This document shows, piece by piece, positions 53,320 to 64,000 of a DNA stretch of 64,000 nucleotides (its first letter is position 1; every line of letters starts with the position of its first letter). Under the pieces are notes generated by a model, which saw nothing but the letters and a program-made list of their open reading frames with translations, was not told the DNA's origin and searched no databases. The stretch spans positions 1 to 64,000 of the forward strand of contig OY756140.1 in assembly GCA_963576785.1 (NCBI GenBank), in the 5' to 3' direction. The translations under genes were made by a program, and so were the position numbers. This stretch comes from Chlorophyllum brunneum. Taxonomy: Eukaryota > Basidiomycota > Agaricomycetes > Agaricales > Agaricaceae.

Positions 53320-55390
53320 TCATATTTTGTCAAGTTCACGATGGACTGATCGTTCAATGCTAATCGTCAGCTGGACGATGCGCTAGGTCAGCTTTGAGAC
53401 GTTAGATTAATGTGAATCATACCTCTGGTGAACGAATTGCAAATTCAATGTGGCCAGATTCCTTGGACGTCAACTGTGCGCGGTTCAGCACTATTCTAAG
53501 GGTGTCGATAATAAATAATCAATGACATACACGCCGTGAAAGAGGGAACTGGAATCCCAATTGATTTCCAGACGGGGCAACAGTACTTGTTCGTGCGCGG
53601 CGAAGTTCACGACGAGTATTAAGTCTGATCAGATGGTTAGCCTTCTGTTTTGTCAGGGACTGAGATTGGACGTGACTTACGTTACCAAGATTGAATTCGC
53701 ATATACTGGGAAGATTAAAATTAATTATGGGTATAACGATACTACAGAAGCAAGCGCTCCCGGGAAGTGTGTGGGGCAAAAAGCTCCAATCAAGGACAGT
53801 TTTCTGACAGAAAGAGGGAAAATAGATACGAAATAGTAAAACTCACACTTCGCAATGACAAAATGTAAGCCCATAAAGATGAGGTTTCCCGACATGGCCA
53901 GCCACTGTTTTCCATGTCATGTCAGTGAATGATTCCGTCTCCTACCGCCCAACAGCAAATGACATACACATATCATTGATACGATCGTCCCAGCTCTGTC
54001 AATCCACGAATAGAATGATGTGAAATGTCAAACTTGGCTTGGCAATTATTAATGAGGGAATGTGGAACGCACGTGGTGAGCGAACCCGTTTCAAACGCAT
54101 AGAGGATAAGTGTGTCAATCACGGTATTGAGGCTGAGAGCAGATGATTAACGAAATTCATGTCACAGAGTGAAATAGGAACCTACTTAAAATCACTCGTC
54201 CGGCTAGTTTGCAAGAGGAAGAATAGAGAGCCCGTGATGAGAATATCGACGACAGACGACAACGCGAGTCCGAGTGTGAACAGCCACTACATATTCAGGT
54301 AAGTGCAACTGTCGATCAGCTGTTCACACATGGAAGAAGGACTAACGTAGAACTTCAGCCTGAAACTGTGGAAAGTGTTGTCGATGATCCTGAAAATGAA
54401 GTCTGTCTAAGGTATCTCACAGGAACCGCAGCCTCCGAGGATGAGCTCACATTTCCGCAGTCGTTGCTAGTGTTTCATATTTAGTGGATGATCAACAAGA
54501 TCTACGGGAGGAATGACATACCACTGGCAGATACAAGGCGACATACTGCGAGGCAGTACTATAACCAACATAATTCTGAGCGCCTTCTAGGTCCAAGAAT
54601 ATGGATAGACGTACGATTGGGACAGCAAGAAAATAATTTCCTCGGCTCACTTATTTATCTCAGGAGATTGTATGACGTAGAAAATGGTGGTACTCACACT
54701 TGAAAATACGATGGGAGAAGAAACTGTTGAATAGTGAGTTAAGGAATTCATGTGTGGTTTGAGAGACGCACCAATGAACAACGCATGTCAGGATACCCTA
54801 TGAGAACTGTGAACAAATAGCTTGAGAACCAATACTAAATGAACCGACCGTTATGGCTACAGTGGCCTCCAGGAGAGTTTAATTAGGAAAGTAGCGGTAT
54901 CTGGAGTAAGGTGCACATACTGAGACAGCCCTATAGCAAGATTACTAGCAAGCTTCAATGTTATACGGGTCGACATACCAGGGTATAACGTCAATATGTC
55001 CCACTCGTCCAAAGTTCCCAATGAGATAATTCCATAGACCTGCCCACACAAGTGCAGTATGCAAAACGTCAAGAATCCTGGTGATGGTTATATCGAATAT
55101 TCTCGGAAGGCATCACAGTGGGCCTCACCAAATAGAAAGAACCTAGAACCGAGTTAGGATAATGTGCGGTACTGTAGGCAAAAAACAATTTCACCAATGC
55201 TTTTATTCTTCCGGGGTCGCCACTATACATCTTGAAGTATATTACAACTTGTAGCGCGACCAGCCCGCTGAGACTGAGGGTTTCTGAGTATGGGTTGGAA
55301 CATGATGAAAGGTATGGCCTACACGGATGCGAAGAGCCCACCCAGCAATAGAGCGCCAAATGTTGAAGTGACATCTACCAACGGGGCCAT
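53320..55390 (-). CDS. DUF6534-type seven-helix membrane protein
   Basis: Many small exons on the minus strand from ATG 55390. Blocks in order are VDVTSTFGALLLGGLFAS; SGLVALQVVIYFKMYSGDPGR with KALVK; LHTALVWAGLWNYLIGNFG closing in DVIPW; and ATVAITV. Then come WLFTLGLALSSVVDILITGS and LFFLLQTSRT, SLNTVIDTLILYAFETGSLTT, AGTIVSMIC, WLAMSGNLIFMGLHFVIAK and LYANSILVTLNTRRELR. The tail is RAQLTSKESGHIEFAIRSPE then RIVQLTISIERSV to the stop at 53322-53320. This is the order of the DUF6534 family (seven membrane helices, NSLLATLN-R motif), abundant in mushrooms and of unknown function, possibly receptor-like. Exons around 54500-54900 are the least certain. No lesion is evident. Confidence 0.75.
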
Positions 55391-56776
55391 ATCGCAGAAG
55401 GTAGACGACAGAATCTGTGGTAGAAGGCTGGGGCAACGAGGAAAAAAAGTCCACGAGGTGAAAATAGTCGCTTGTCGTATTAAGCGAATTGGAACGGTCA
55501 TCGGAGGGTGCGTGATCCATAATTAAACTTGATTACCCGCATCAGGAGTCTCCAGTGTGAAGATTTTCGGTGATCATCACATACCACATGCCTTCTGGGA
55601 CCCAGAACATTATCCGATCTCGACAGCAGCACTAAAGACTTGGCAATTACTTACTTCTTCAGAGATGTCGGGTTGTAAAATACGAACTTCATATGTCCCT
55701 TTCATTTGTTATTCGCCTGGGGACACCAAGTTCCCTAGCGAAGAGGGACAGCGTGGGGCCCACAGAAGAAGATTCTCACCGAGATCGAGTATTTTAGTGA
55801 CCATCAGAATAATCCGAAGGTGCCGGAGTAAAGGTCCGAACGAGCAGGATGCGATACAGCACAAGCCGCTATTCCTTTGTTGTCTGGAGTCACAATTCTG
55901 CAAAACACCATCATAGTACGTGTACCAACCCTGGTACAGAAAGAAAAAATGGAAGAGCCGTCGATCAAGAGGTCGGCGTCGTAAAATGGCCGTGGGGAAA
56001 GCGGGCGTGACCGGGGGAAATGTTATGCACCCACCACAAAACAGCGATCCCCAGGTGGCAATCAATCCCCACCGATGTCCATGTCAACAGAAAAATGATT
56101 CGTCCGGAAAATGTGCAATCGAGACGCATAACAATGTAACATGCGTGAACGGGGCCTTGTTAGACATGACAATACATCCATGTCTGTTCGACTTGTAAAT
56201 CTGTGGCAGCGCACTACTGTCGATAACAAGCAGACGGGTTACCGCAGTTTGTGTAGTTGTACGTGAGAGCATCGGCCAGAATAGTCATATATGTCCCACA
56301 GACTTTCCGGGACAAAGCAAACCCGAGGGAATCCTACGACGGTGCCCCTTCCACAATGAATTCCCTTGAACGCACTTTGTTACGAATTGCATCCTGATCA
56401 AAGTGTATCATTTCCCTTCCTCACGCTTTCATTTACTCAAAGCCAGAGTCGCCCCCGTTACCCCAGCGTCTGCAGGGCACCATCTGTCATTAGTGGATAT
56501 CTCATAGCTCAAGAACGTAAGTGTTCCAAGTTTGAAACAATTACTACCTTGTGAGGGTCACAGTCAGCCCGACCCTTCGCAGTGCATAATCAACCATCAA
56601 AGTGATGATATCGAGAACAACATGATTAAGAGCTTCAATTCTATCATATTCTATAATGGTATCTTGATGGATGGATCTACTATATGTTATGTGCTGTGGA
56701 CCAGGTACACGACATTTAACTACATTATAAGAAAACGACCCTCAAACTATAACTGGAGCACTACAACCTTGTTGTA
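55391..56776. other. Gene-poor stretch with possible remnants
   Basis: No intact gene. A minus-strand frame (56065-55709) has protein-like pieces between apparent intron borders but hits stops I cannot splice around. It might be remains of a membrane protein related to its neighbour; this is a weak guess. Confidence 0.35.
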
Positions 56777-58402
<1,626 letters not shown>

Positions 58403-59175
58403 CTTTGTGTGAGAAAAAAGGTTGTGGGTGTATACAGGTATCGAGGGAGTAGTGGTTTCTGGGGTTTAAGGAGTTTCTCGACGATCTCTTATATACGCCA
58501 TGCGTAGATGCAGTCAGCCTCCAGATGAAGTCCCTTGGTTCAGTCAACGTTGGTATCGGGGTTGGTCAGCTCATCTTGGCTCTATGGAGTACTGCAAAGG
58601 CCCCGGAGCCAGTGTAAGAGTATTGCATGCGCGCATATACACCCGATCTGAGATCTGAATGCTGACGTCGTCATCACACGTCAGCCGAACTAAAAATAGG
58701 GTGATGGGTAATCAGACTTGGCTTAGTACGACAGAGGCTTATGCCACTACAGAGACGGGAGAGCACGCCATCTTGAAGTTATTCAGGCGAGCACAGTGAC
58801 TGAGCCTACAATGAAATTACGAATACGTGAATCTGACAATTTGAAGAGTTGCAGTTGATGTTGAGTATCGTCATGAGAATGCTTATTCAGACATCCCTTG
58901 TGCTTGACAACTTTGAACCTCATAAATGTCCCGTAAGATCCAGGTGAAGCTGCTGCATACTAATCGTGGATTCCAAAAGGTAAGGCCCATTCCGTTTACA
59001 AAAACACTACGTTTTAACATCTAGGGACACCGGCGCTTCGTCCATCAGTTCTTGTCAATGGCAGGATGTTTACCGGCACGAGCTAGGAAGTTGTACGCGC
59101 TTTGACTTTGAGTCATATCGGTGCCTTGGCAAATGGCACTATATAGTGTAATCACTGCGCGTATCATATATCTAC
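58403..59175. other. Intergenic, nothing recognised
   Basis: Promoter side of the flavin oxidoreductase and 3' side of the Dus1 gene (same strand). No ORF of note; short stem-like and AT-rich stretches only. Confidence 0.5.
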
Positions 59176-60870
59176 CTAAACCGATACCTGGATCTGCGTA
59201 GTAACATCCAACTTCATTCTCTTCGCCTCCTCCTCAACTTGAGAAGCATTATATTCTGTTTCAAGGTGTGCGCGTTTGATAGAGGTAGCTGACACTTCTG
59301 GCATAAGAATCAGCAAGCGCTTCTGAAATAGGGTGAGATACATACTTGGCTGTGGTTCAAGTTTTAGAGTTGGCGGTGGTCGAAAATATGGTTGTGCCAG
59401 CCAATGAGGCATCACTTGTAGTCCAGTTACAGGTTCAAGTTCTATAAGATCCTTCAACACTTTACCCCTTGTAGCTTTCTCATCTCGCTGTTTACACACG
59501 GAAGGTAAGCCTTCACAAGACAATAAGGATATAATATTCAACGTACCTCCATTCTCTCTTTCAACTCCATACACACTTTCATATATTCCTCGTATCCCTC
59601 CCTAGGCGCCTTTGGATTCACTTTAATTTTTCCTAATCGTTCTCTCAGATCTTTCTCCTTTGTTAACCCAGGCCGCATGATCTTGAATAAGTGTCCCTTG
59701 ACAGCGCTCACTATCGTCGGCGTCTTTTGTGAAAGAACGATGTTGAGATATTCCATTGCTAGATCGCAATGTCGTGGGTGACGGAGTAAAATCTGTTCAT
59801 CGGATAAATAATCCGAGTCTGACAGTGGCAAGGATGACGAGGTCGATGGGGAAGAATAAATGGATAGAGATGTGAGTCCGTTGAAGAGGGCTGGGTTGTA
59901 TAGTTGTCCTTCGGCACTCATAACCCCATCAGCACCCGTTGCCTCTAGACAGTCGAAGATATCGGATTGGTATAAGATGTTTCCATTCGCGAATACTGGA
60001 ATAGAAACAGCCTCTTTGATGGCACGAATCTTAGCCCAATCTGCGAGACCTGTATTCACGCCTCGTTGCTCTCGTATCCGACCGTGACAGGTGAGAATTT
60101 GAGCACCAGCGCTTTCGAGCATTTTCGCGTAAGCGACCGTCTTTTCAATGGTTGGGAAGACGCGGAATTTGGCTGTGACGGGTATTGAAAGATTTGTGTG
60201 GAGTATATTGACTGAAAAGCAGTGTATGATGAATTCTGTCGTTGTGGAATCGAAGAAATAATCATGACGCACTAAGGTTATATATGAGATCCCAGTCTTC
60301 TTGAAGAAAAGCACCGTATTTTCCCTTCCTAGCAATGTCTTGTGGACAACCGAGGTTGATATCGACGGCATCGCAATAAGGTTCGACGACTCTGGCTGAC
60401 GCCAGCAATTGGTCGGGGTCATTTGCGCAGAACTGGACGATGAGAGGTCGATCGACTGTCGGATCGCCTTCCTCGCCGCAAGTGGTATTGAAGTTTATTT
60501 CACGGTAGTGTTTGTTCGATTGTGTAGCGAACATCTAAGTCAGGAGTCTGTATCTCAGTTCTTATGATGATGATGATGACTATCGGGTCACACCGACCTT
60601 GGCGTTGATCATGGGCGAGTATATCACCTGTGTTGAGGTCAGAATAACTTCTCCGATGGTTTTTAAAAGTTGCACCTGGGCTCCGTATTTCCGCGATAAT
60701 CTTCTCCAAGCCTGACTAAACAGTTGGTCAAAAATTGGAAAATGAGGATGACGACAACGCACCAGCTCACTCTGGTCTACCATAGGAGCTACAATATACT
60801 TTGGGCTGCCCAGTATATGTTTATAGAAATCGTAACCCCCCAGCTTCCTTGAGGGAGGGAGGTTTGTCAT
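59176..60870 (-). CDS. DUS1: tRNA-dihydrouridine synthase Dus1
   Basis: Several exons from [16 protein letters not shown]. Dus blocks are [51 protein letters not shown] and [24 protein letters not shown], which contains the catalytic Cys. [42 protein letters not shown] and [10 protein letters not shown] follow. A C-terminal extension ([18 protein letters not shown], then a helical part) ends TTQIQVSV. The FMN enzyme reduces uridines in the D-loop of tRNA (positions 16 and 17 for yeast Dus1). The barrel is complete. It starts 81 bases from the divergent NOPCHAP1-like gene, two RNA-related functions sharing one promoter region. Confidence 0.92.
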
Positions 60871-60951
60871 TATGCGAGAAAGGAGGTGGAGAATGGTGAA
60901 AGGAGAAGAGTGTGGCTGTGCCGTGTGATCACTTCTGACCTGTACACTGCG
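60871..60951. promoter_or_regulatory. Shared 81-bp head-to-head promoter
   Basis: The only sequence between the start codons of Dus1 (minus) and the NOPCHAP1-like gene (plus). Purine-rich (GGAGGTGGAGAATGG); no TATA box seen. Confidence 0.6.
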
Positions 60952-61651
60952 ATGGACGACAACAACAACACTGTCCTCGACGTCGAGGACGACGACAAGA
61001 GGCAGAACCGTATCAGTATGTCAACCACCGCCTTGAAATACGACTACTGACTCCTCTCTAGAGTCTTTGCTCGAGAAACTCAACAGCGACCCAAACCCAC
61101 AGCCATCACCGCACTTGCCCAAGTTCGACTTCGGAAATAAGTCTACCTTTGCGGTCAATCCTCCTGCTGAGCGTCTGTACCACTCATTTTGGCGCTACGC
61201 TATTACCACTTATTGCTTGTCTAGTTCTTTCGCGTGTTCAGGCCTTCCTTCCCCAAATTCAAGCATCGAATGACGCCCTCACCGAGCGCATGCAGGAGGA
61301 CCCGGATAGCATCAACATAGAGCACGTCGGTGAACATGCGGACCAGTACATCCAGATGGTGAGTCCTTCTTACCTATCCTTGGCAGATACTCTCATCTGT
61401 CGGGACAGAACCTTGGTCTTGGTGTTTTTGAGGATCGTAGCAAAAAGTCGCAGGAACACCAAGACACTGAAATGTCATCCGCCTCGTCTTCATCCTCCTC
61501 AGAGGATCCCGACTCTGACGTTGGCTCTGATGCGTCCTCCGAGATCATCACCTCTTTTGTCCCGGTACGACCCATCAAACCTCTTCCCCGTCGTTCACTT
61601 AACAGGCCACGTCCTCAAATCACCCTCCTGGAGGAAAAGTCGCAAGAATAA
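60952..61651 (+). CDS. NOPCHAP1-like (DUF4598) snoRNP assembly chaperone
   Basis: Four exons encode about 175 residues from [16 protein letters not shown]. After [14 protein letters not shown] comes the conserved core: [42 protein letters not shown] and [10 protein letters not shown]. This matches the DUF4598/NOP protein chaperone 1 pattern (VL-R-AFLP-LEASN..., [11 protein letters not shown]). Human NOPCHAP1 links box C/D snoRNP core protein NOP58 to the R2TP complex; the fungal role is inferred from that. An acidic Ser/Asp-rich stretch ([19 protein letters not shown]) and a basic end follow. The last segment, 61556-61651, could alternatively be spliced. Confidence 0.75.
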
Positions 61652-63570
61652 GCTTCCTACCTCCCACCTATTCAAGCCTAATAACACCTCTCACGTACGT
61701 TACACAACTTGTAATGTAGCTATTCATTCCATCTGCTTCGCACATGAACTACCCTAACGTCTATTCTACACATCTTCCTTGTTTGTTCACGGTATCCCCG
61801 TCAATACAAGGCTGATTATTTCTCCTGCTTCCCATGTAAGCCCCGTTTCCAGACCCGTTACCGAGGTTAGACCATTGCCGCGTGAGCGCAAAACATATGG
61901 AACGCTATTTCACTGCTGACATTACCCGGGGTGCGGATTTGCCCATTGGCACCTGGCTCTCAACCCCTAAACTATACTGTTAAATCAACCACTAATCAGC
62001 TTCTTTTACTCCCACACCCTCGACCCTCCTCACACGATGCTGTGCCTTGCCTTCTGTTTTCCCCAGGTCATTACCGGCTGCAGACGCCCAACGCCGAGTC
62101 GATGTGAGTCGATTTCTTGCATCAGGACGACGTGTGGGATGCCCATTGTCCTACTGAGGCTACGCAGATGGCCCCTTAACGCCGGATTCGACCAATGAGA
62201 GAGCTGGAATGACGGGACGTACCCATGCCCAATCGTAAAGCACTCTACCTTCGGAGTCGCTATTAACGTTTCCGCGAAGTATCTGTGCCTTGTAGCAAAG
62301 CAGGTTTCCGTTAATTAAGGTCCTCCGAACTCATCAATTCAGCGTCTCTTCTGCACCACCCCTCTCTCCACAGGAACTGGATACCGACGTCGAATATTAG
62401 CTGGGGACTACCACTTCCCTTGATCTGCTCCACTACCAGCTATTTCTCTTGTGTTCCAATTTTGGTACCCATGCGAACGTGGGATTGCTAATGTTAGCCC
62501 AAATACTTTCTGCCAACCGGCACACCCATTTTCACATCCATGAAAGACCGCCATCGTCAAAACACTCTCACTGCGCCTCTTTTTCGCCTCCCCCTTTGCG
62601 CTCTCACATACTCACAATCGCCATCACGAAACATCGAAGTCTTCTCCTTCGCTCCCGCCATTTTCAATTGCCTCAGAACGTCCCAGACAGCTTTGAAAAC
62701 TCTCTCCCACCGTCCACGCGAGTTTTCACCAATGAAGATGTGTCCTTTTGGCCGGAATTTCTCGCCGGCGATCCACCTCCTTGCAGGTTCGCTTTGCGGC
62801 ATTTTTCCCGAGGGGTTACCCTACGACCGGGACCGATTCGAAATTCAACCATTCGCGCTTACCACTGTCTCGTATACTTCCAGCGTGACTTCACTTCAAA
62901 ACTCCCGTTGCTGTGATAGAAATTTTTCTCGTGGTCGTGGCTGGGATTATGCAAGTATGGGATTCTGCCCGTGGAGCAACCTGTGCCCAATTACGCATAC
63001 TTAGTTTTCGTCCCCCGAGGTGTCGCATGATAATGTGTCCAACGGCATGGTCGGCTTTTTGCCTCGCGCTTTGTACGGAGATGAAGCTATTCTATAACCA
63101 CTGCTCTCTGCATCCACGCTCGGACCCAGTGAAAAGGAAACCAATACTGGTAGTCGTATATCTGCCTCTCCTGTCAACCAAGGGTTAAGCGTGTACGCCA
63201 TATCACCATCTCCTCAAGAAGTACTTCTTTTGAGGAAGAACTTCCTCACCGATTCTTTGACAGTGTATTGGCGTTGCCGTGAATGCCACCAAATGCGGCG
63301 GATCGTGAGCGCTCTGTCCAATCTCATGCGTGGATTTCTTGAACAAAACCGTCTACCAGGTTTTCTTTTCCGTTACTGAGCAAATATCAAACAAGGCACG
63401 GATCTTGGTTTCCAGACCGGTGGTGTATCCATTTAGGAACCTCAAGAAATGCGTGGAATGCAAATGAAAACAGCTCACGAGTATAAAAAGCTCTCAAGAG
63501 AAGGGATTAGTCTCTCATCGCATCGGTTGTACTTGACTGATCGAGACTTACCCTTCGTAGCAGCTCCACC
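61652..63570. other. Gene-poor 1.9 kb upstream of the laccase-like gene
   Basis: Frames up to 155 residues on the plus strand (62449-62916, 62540-63004) overlap each other, are Ser/Pro/His-rich and lack domains or splice support; not called. The far end is the promoter of the laccase-like gene. Confidence 0.45.
63482..63490 (+). promoter_or_regulatory. TATA box of the laccase-like gene
   Basis: TATAAAAAG lies 81 bases upstream of the start codon at 63571. A clear TATA box at this distance is typical of regulated fungal laccase genes. Confidence 0.7.
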
Positions 63571-64000
63571 ATGAAATATCTTGCTCTCCTCGCCTTCGTC
63601 CAGGCGGCCATTGGCGCAGCCGTCACCAGGGACGATTCCGCCCGTGTCAAGACCGTCAACCTCGACGTTGTGAACACTCAACTCGCTCCCGATGGTTTCA
63701 GCAGGAGTGCGTTATTGTTCTCCGATATAGCTTCACGTTTTTGGGTTGCTCATTTTTGCCTTCGTTTCTAGGTACGGTTACGGCGAATGGCCAATACCCC
63801 GGCCCGCCTATCCTGCTCACGAAGGGTCAAACCCTGCGTGTCAACATGAACAACAAACTCGTGCGTTTGTTTCGTAAAGAGTCTTCGGTAAAAAGATGTT
63901 GACTGGGATGTGTGGTGACACAGACCGACCCGACCATGCGTCGCTCGACTGCCCTCAATCTTGACGGCATCATTTTCAACAGCGAGAACATCTTCGAGGA
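63571..64000 (+). CDS. Laccase-like multicopper oxidase, 5' part only
   Basis: Exons 63571-63706, 63772-63860 and 63924 onward run off the window. A signal peptide (MKYLALLAFVQAAIGAAV) is followed by TVNLDVVNTQLAPDGFSR, STVTANGQYPGPPILLTKGQ and LRVNMNNKLTDPTMRRS, the standard start of a basidiomycete laccase. Where laccases have S-HWHG, giving the first two histidine copper ligands, this gene reads STALNLDGIIFNSENIFE. The first HxH motif of the trinuclear copper site is therefore absent in the visible part. Either a non-oxidase paralogue or an enzyme with altered chemistry; the rest of the gene is needed. Confidence 0.8.

Noticed and set aside
55520..56270. Second DUF6533/6534-like membrane gene
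   Set aside because: Only suggestive fragments; stops interrupt every frame I tried to splice.
62449..63004. Plus-strand frames of about 155 residues before the laccase-like gene
   Set aside because: Two frames overlap, composition is Ser/Pro/His biased, no domain or splice support.

Overview
The window is the end of a chromosome from a basidiomycete fungus, most likely an agaricomycete. Evidence: a terminal CCCTAA (TTAGGG-type) telomere at base 1; genes split by many 45-65 nt introns with GT..CTRAY..AG signals; and basidiomycete-typical families (a Tsp2-type tetraspanin, a DUF6534-type seven-helix protein, BTB pairs, a laccase, a family of MPxFQGAxxF proteins). Functions come from reading the translated sequence; no database search was possible. 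Exon boundaries were placed by hand from splice signals and reading phase.

Telomere to about 4.1 kb: 104 bases of telomere repeat cap a 5'-truncated Penelope-like retroelement of the endonuclease-free, telomere-attached kind (Coprina-like). Only the end of its reverse transcriptase ORF survives (105-962), open right up to the telomere. A 1.3-kb structured 3' region follows, with a 15-bp inverted repeat and a complete type I hammerhead ribozyme (2161-2234), and then a short internal telomere tract (2270-2290), probably the older chromosome end on which the element landed. Beyond it lies a gene-free stretch with two 56-bp direct repeats and many GCCATCA/TGATGGC motifs.

4.1-31 kb, mostly housekeeping: a PRXL2-like AhpC/TSA protein head-to-head with an LDS/Rrt8-like membrane protein; a Pro/Gly-rich protein; cofactor-independent phosphoglycerate mutase with a GC-AG intron; a small conserved protein; an intronless membrane protein; a small secreted peptide; a secreted-protein gene with a broken tandem copy; the ISWI chromatin-remodelling ATPase; a coiled-coil family protein; an uncharacterised protein; a proteinase-K-like subtilase; and tetraspanin Tsp2.

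31-42 kb: two Pro/Asn-rich proteins, a tandem BTB pair, the ubiquitin shuttle Dsk2 (again with a GC-AG intron), and a GNDN-repeat gene split by an insertion.

42.5-49.8 kb: a nearly complete Ty1/copia retrotransposon (LTRs 562 and 572 bp, TSD TCTCC) has landed near the start of that gene. Its gag carries an intron-like segment, and pol has one frame change before the integrase core.

50-64 kb: a multi-spanning membrane protein, a DUF6534-type protein, an Old Yellow Enzyme-like flavin oxidoreductase, tRNA-dihydrouridine synthase Dus1 head-to-head with a NOPCHAP1-like box C/D snoRNP chaperone, a gene-poor 1.9 kb, and the first exons of a laccase-like gene running off the window. In that gene the usual first copper-binding HWHG motif reads NLDG.
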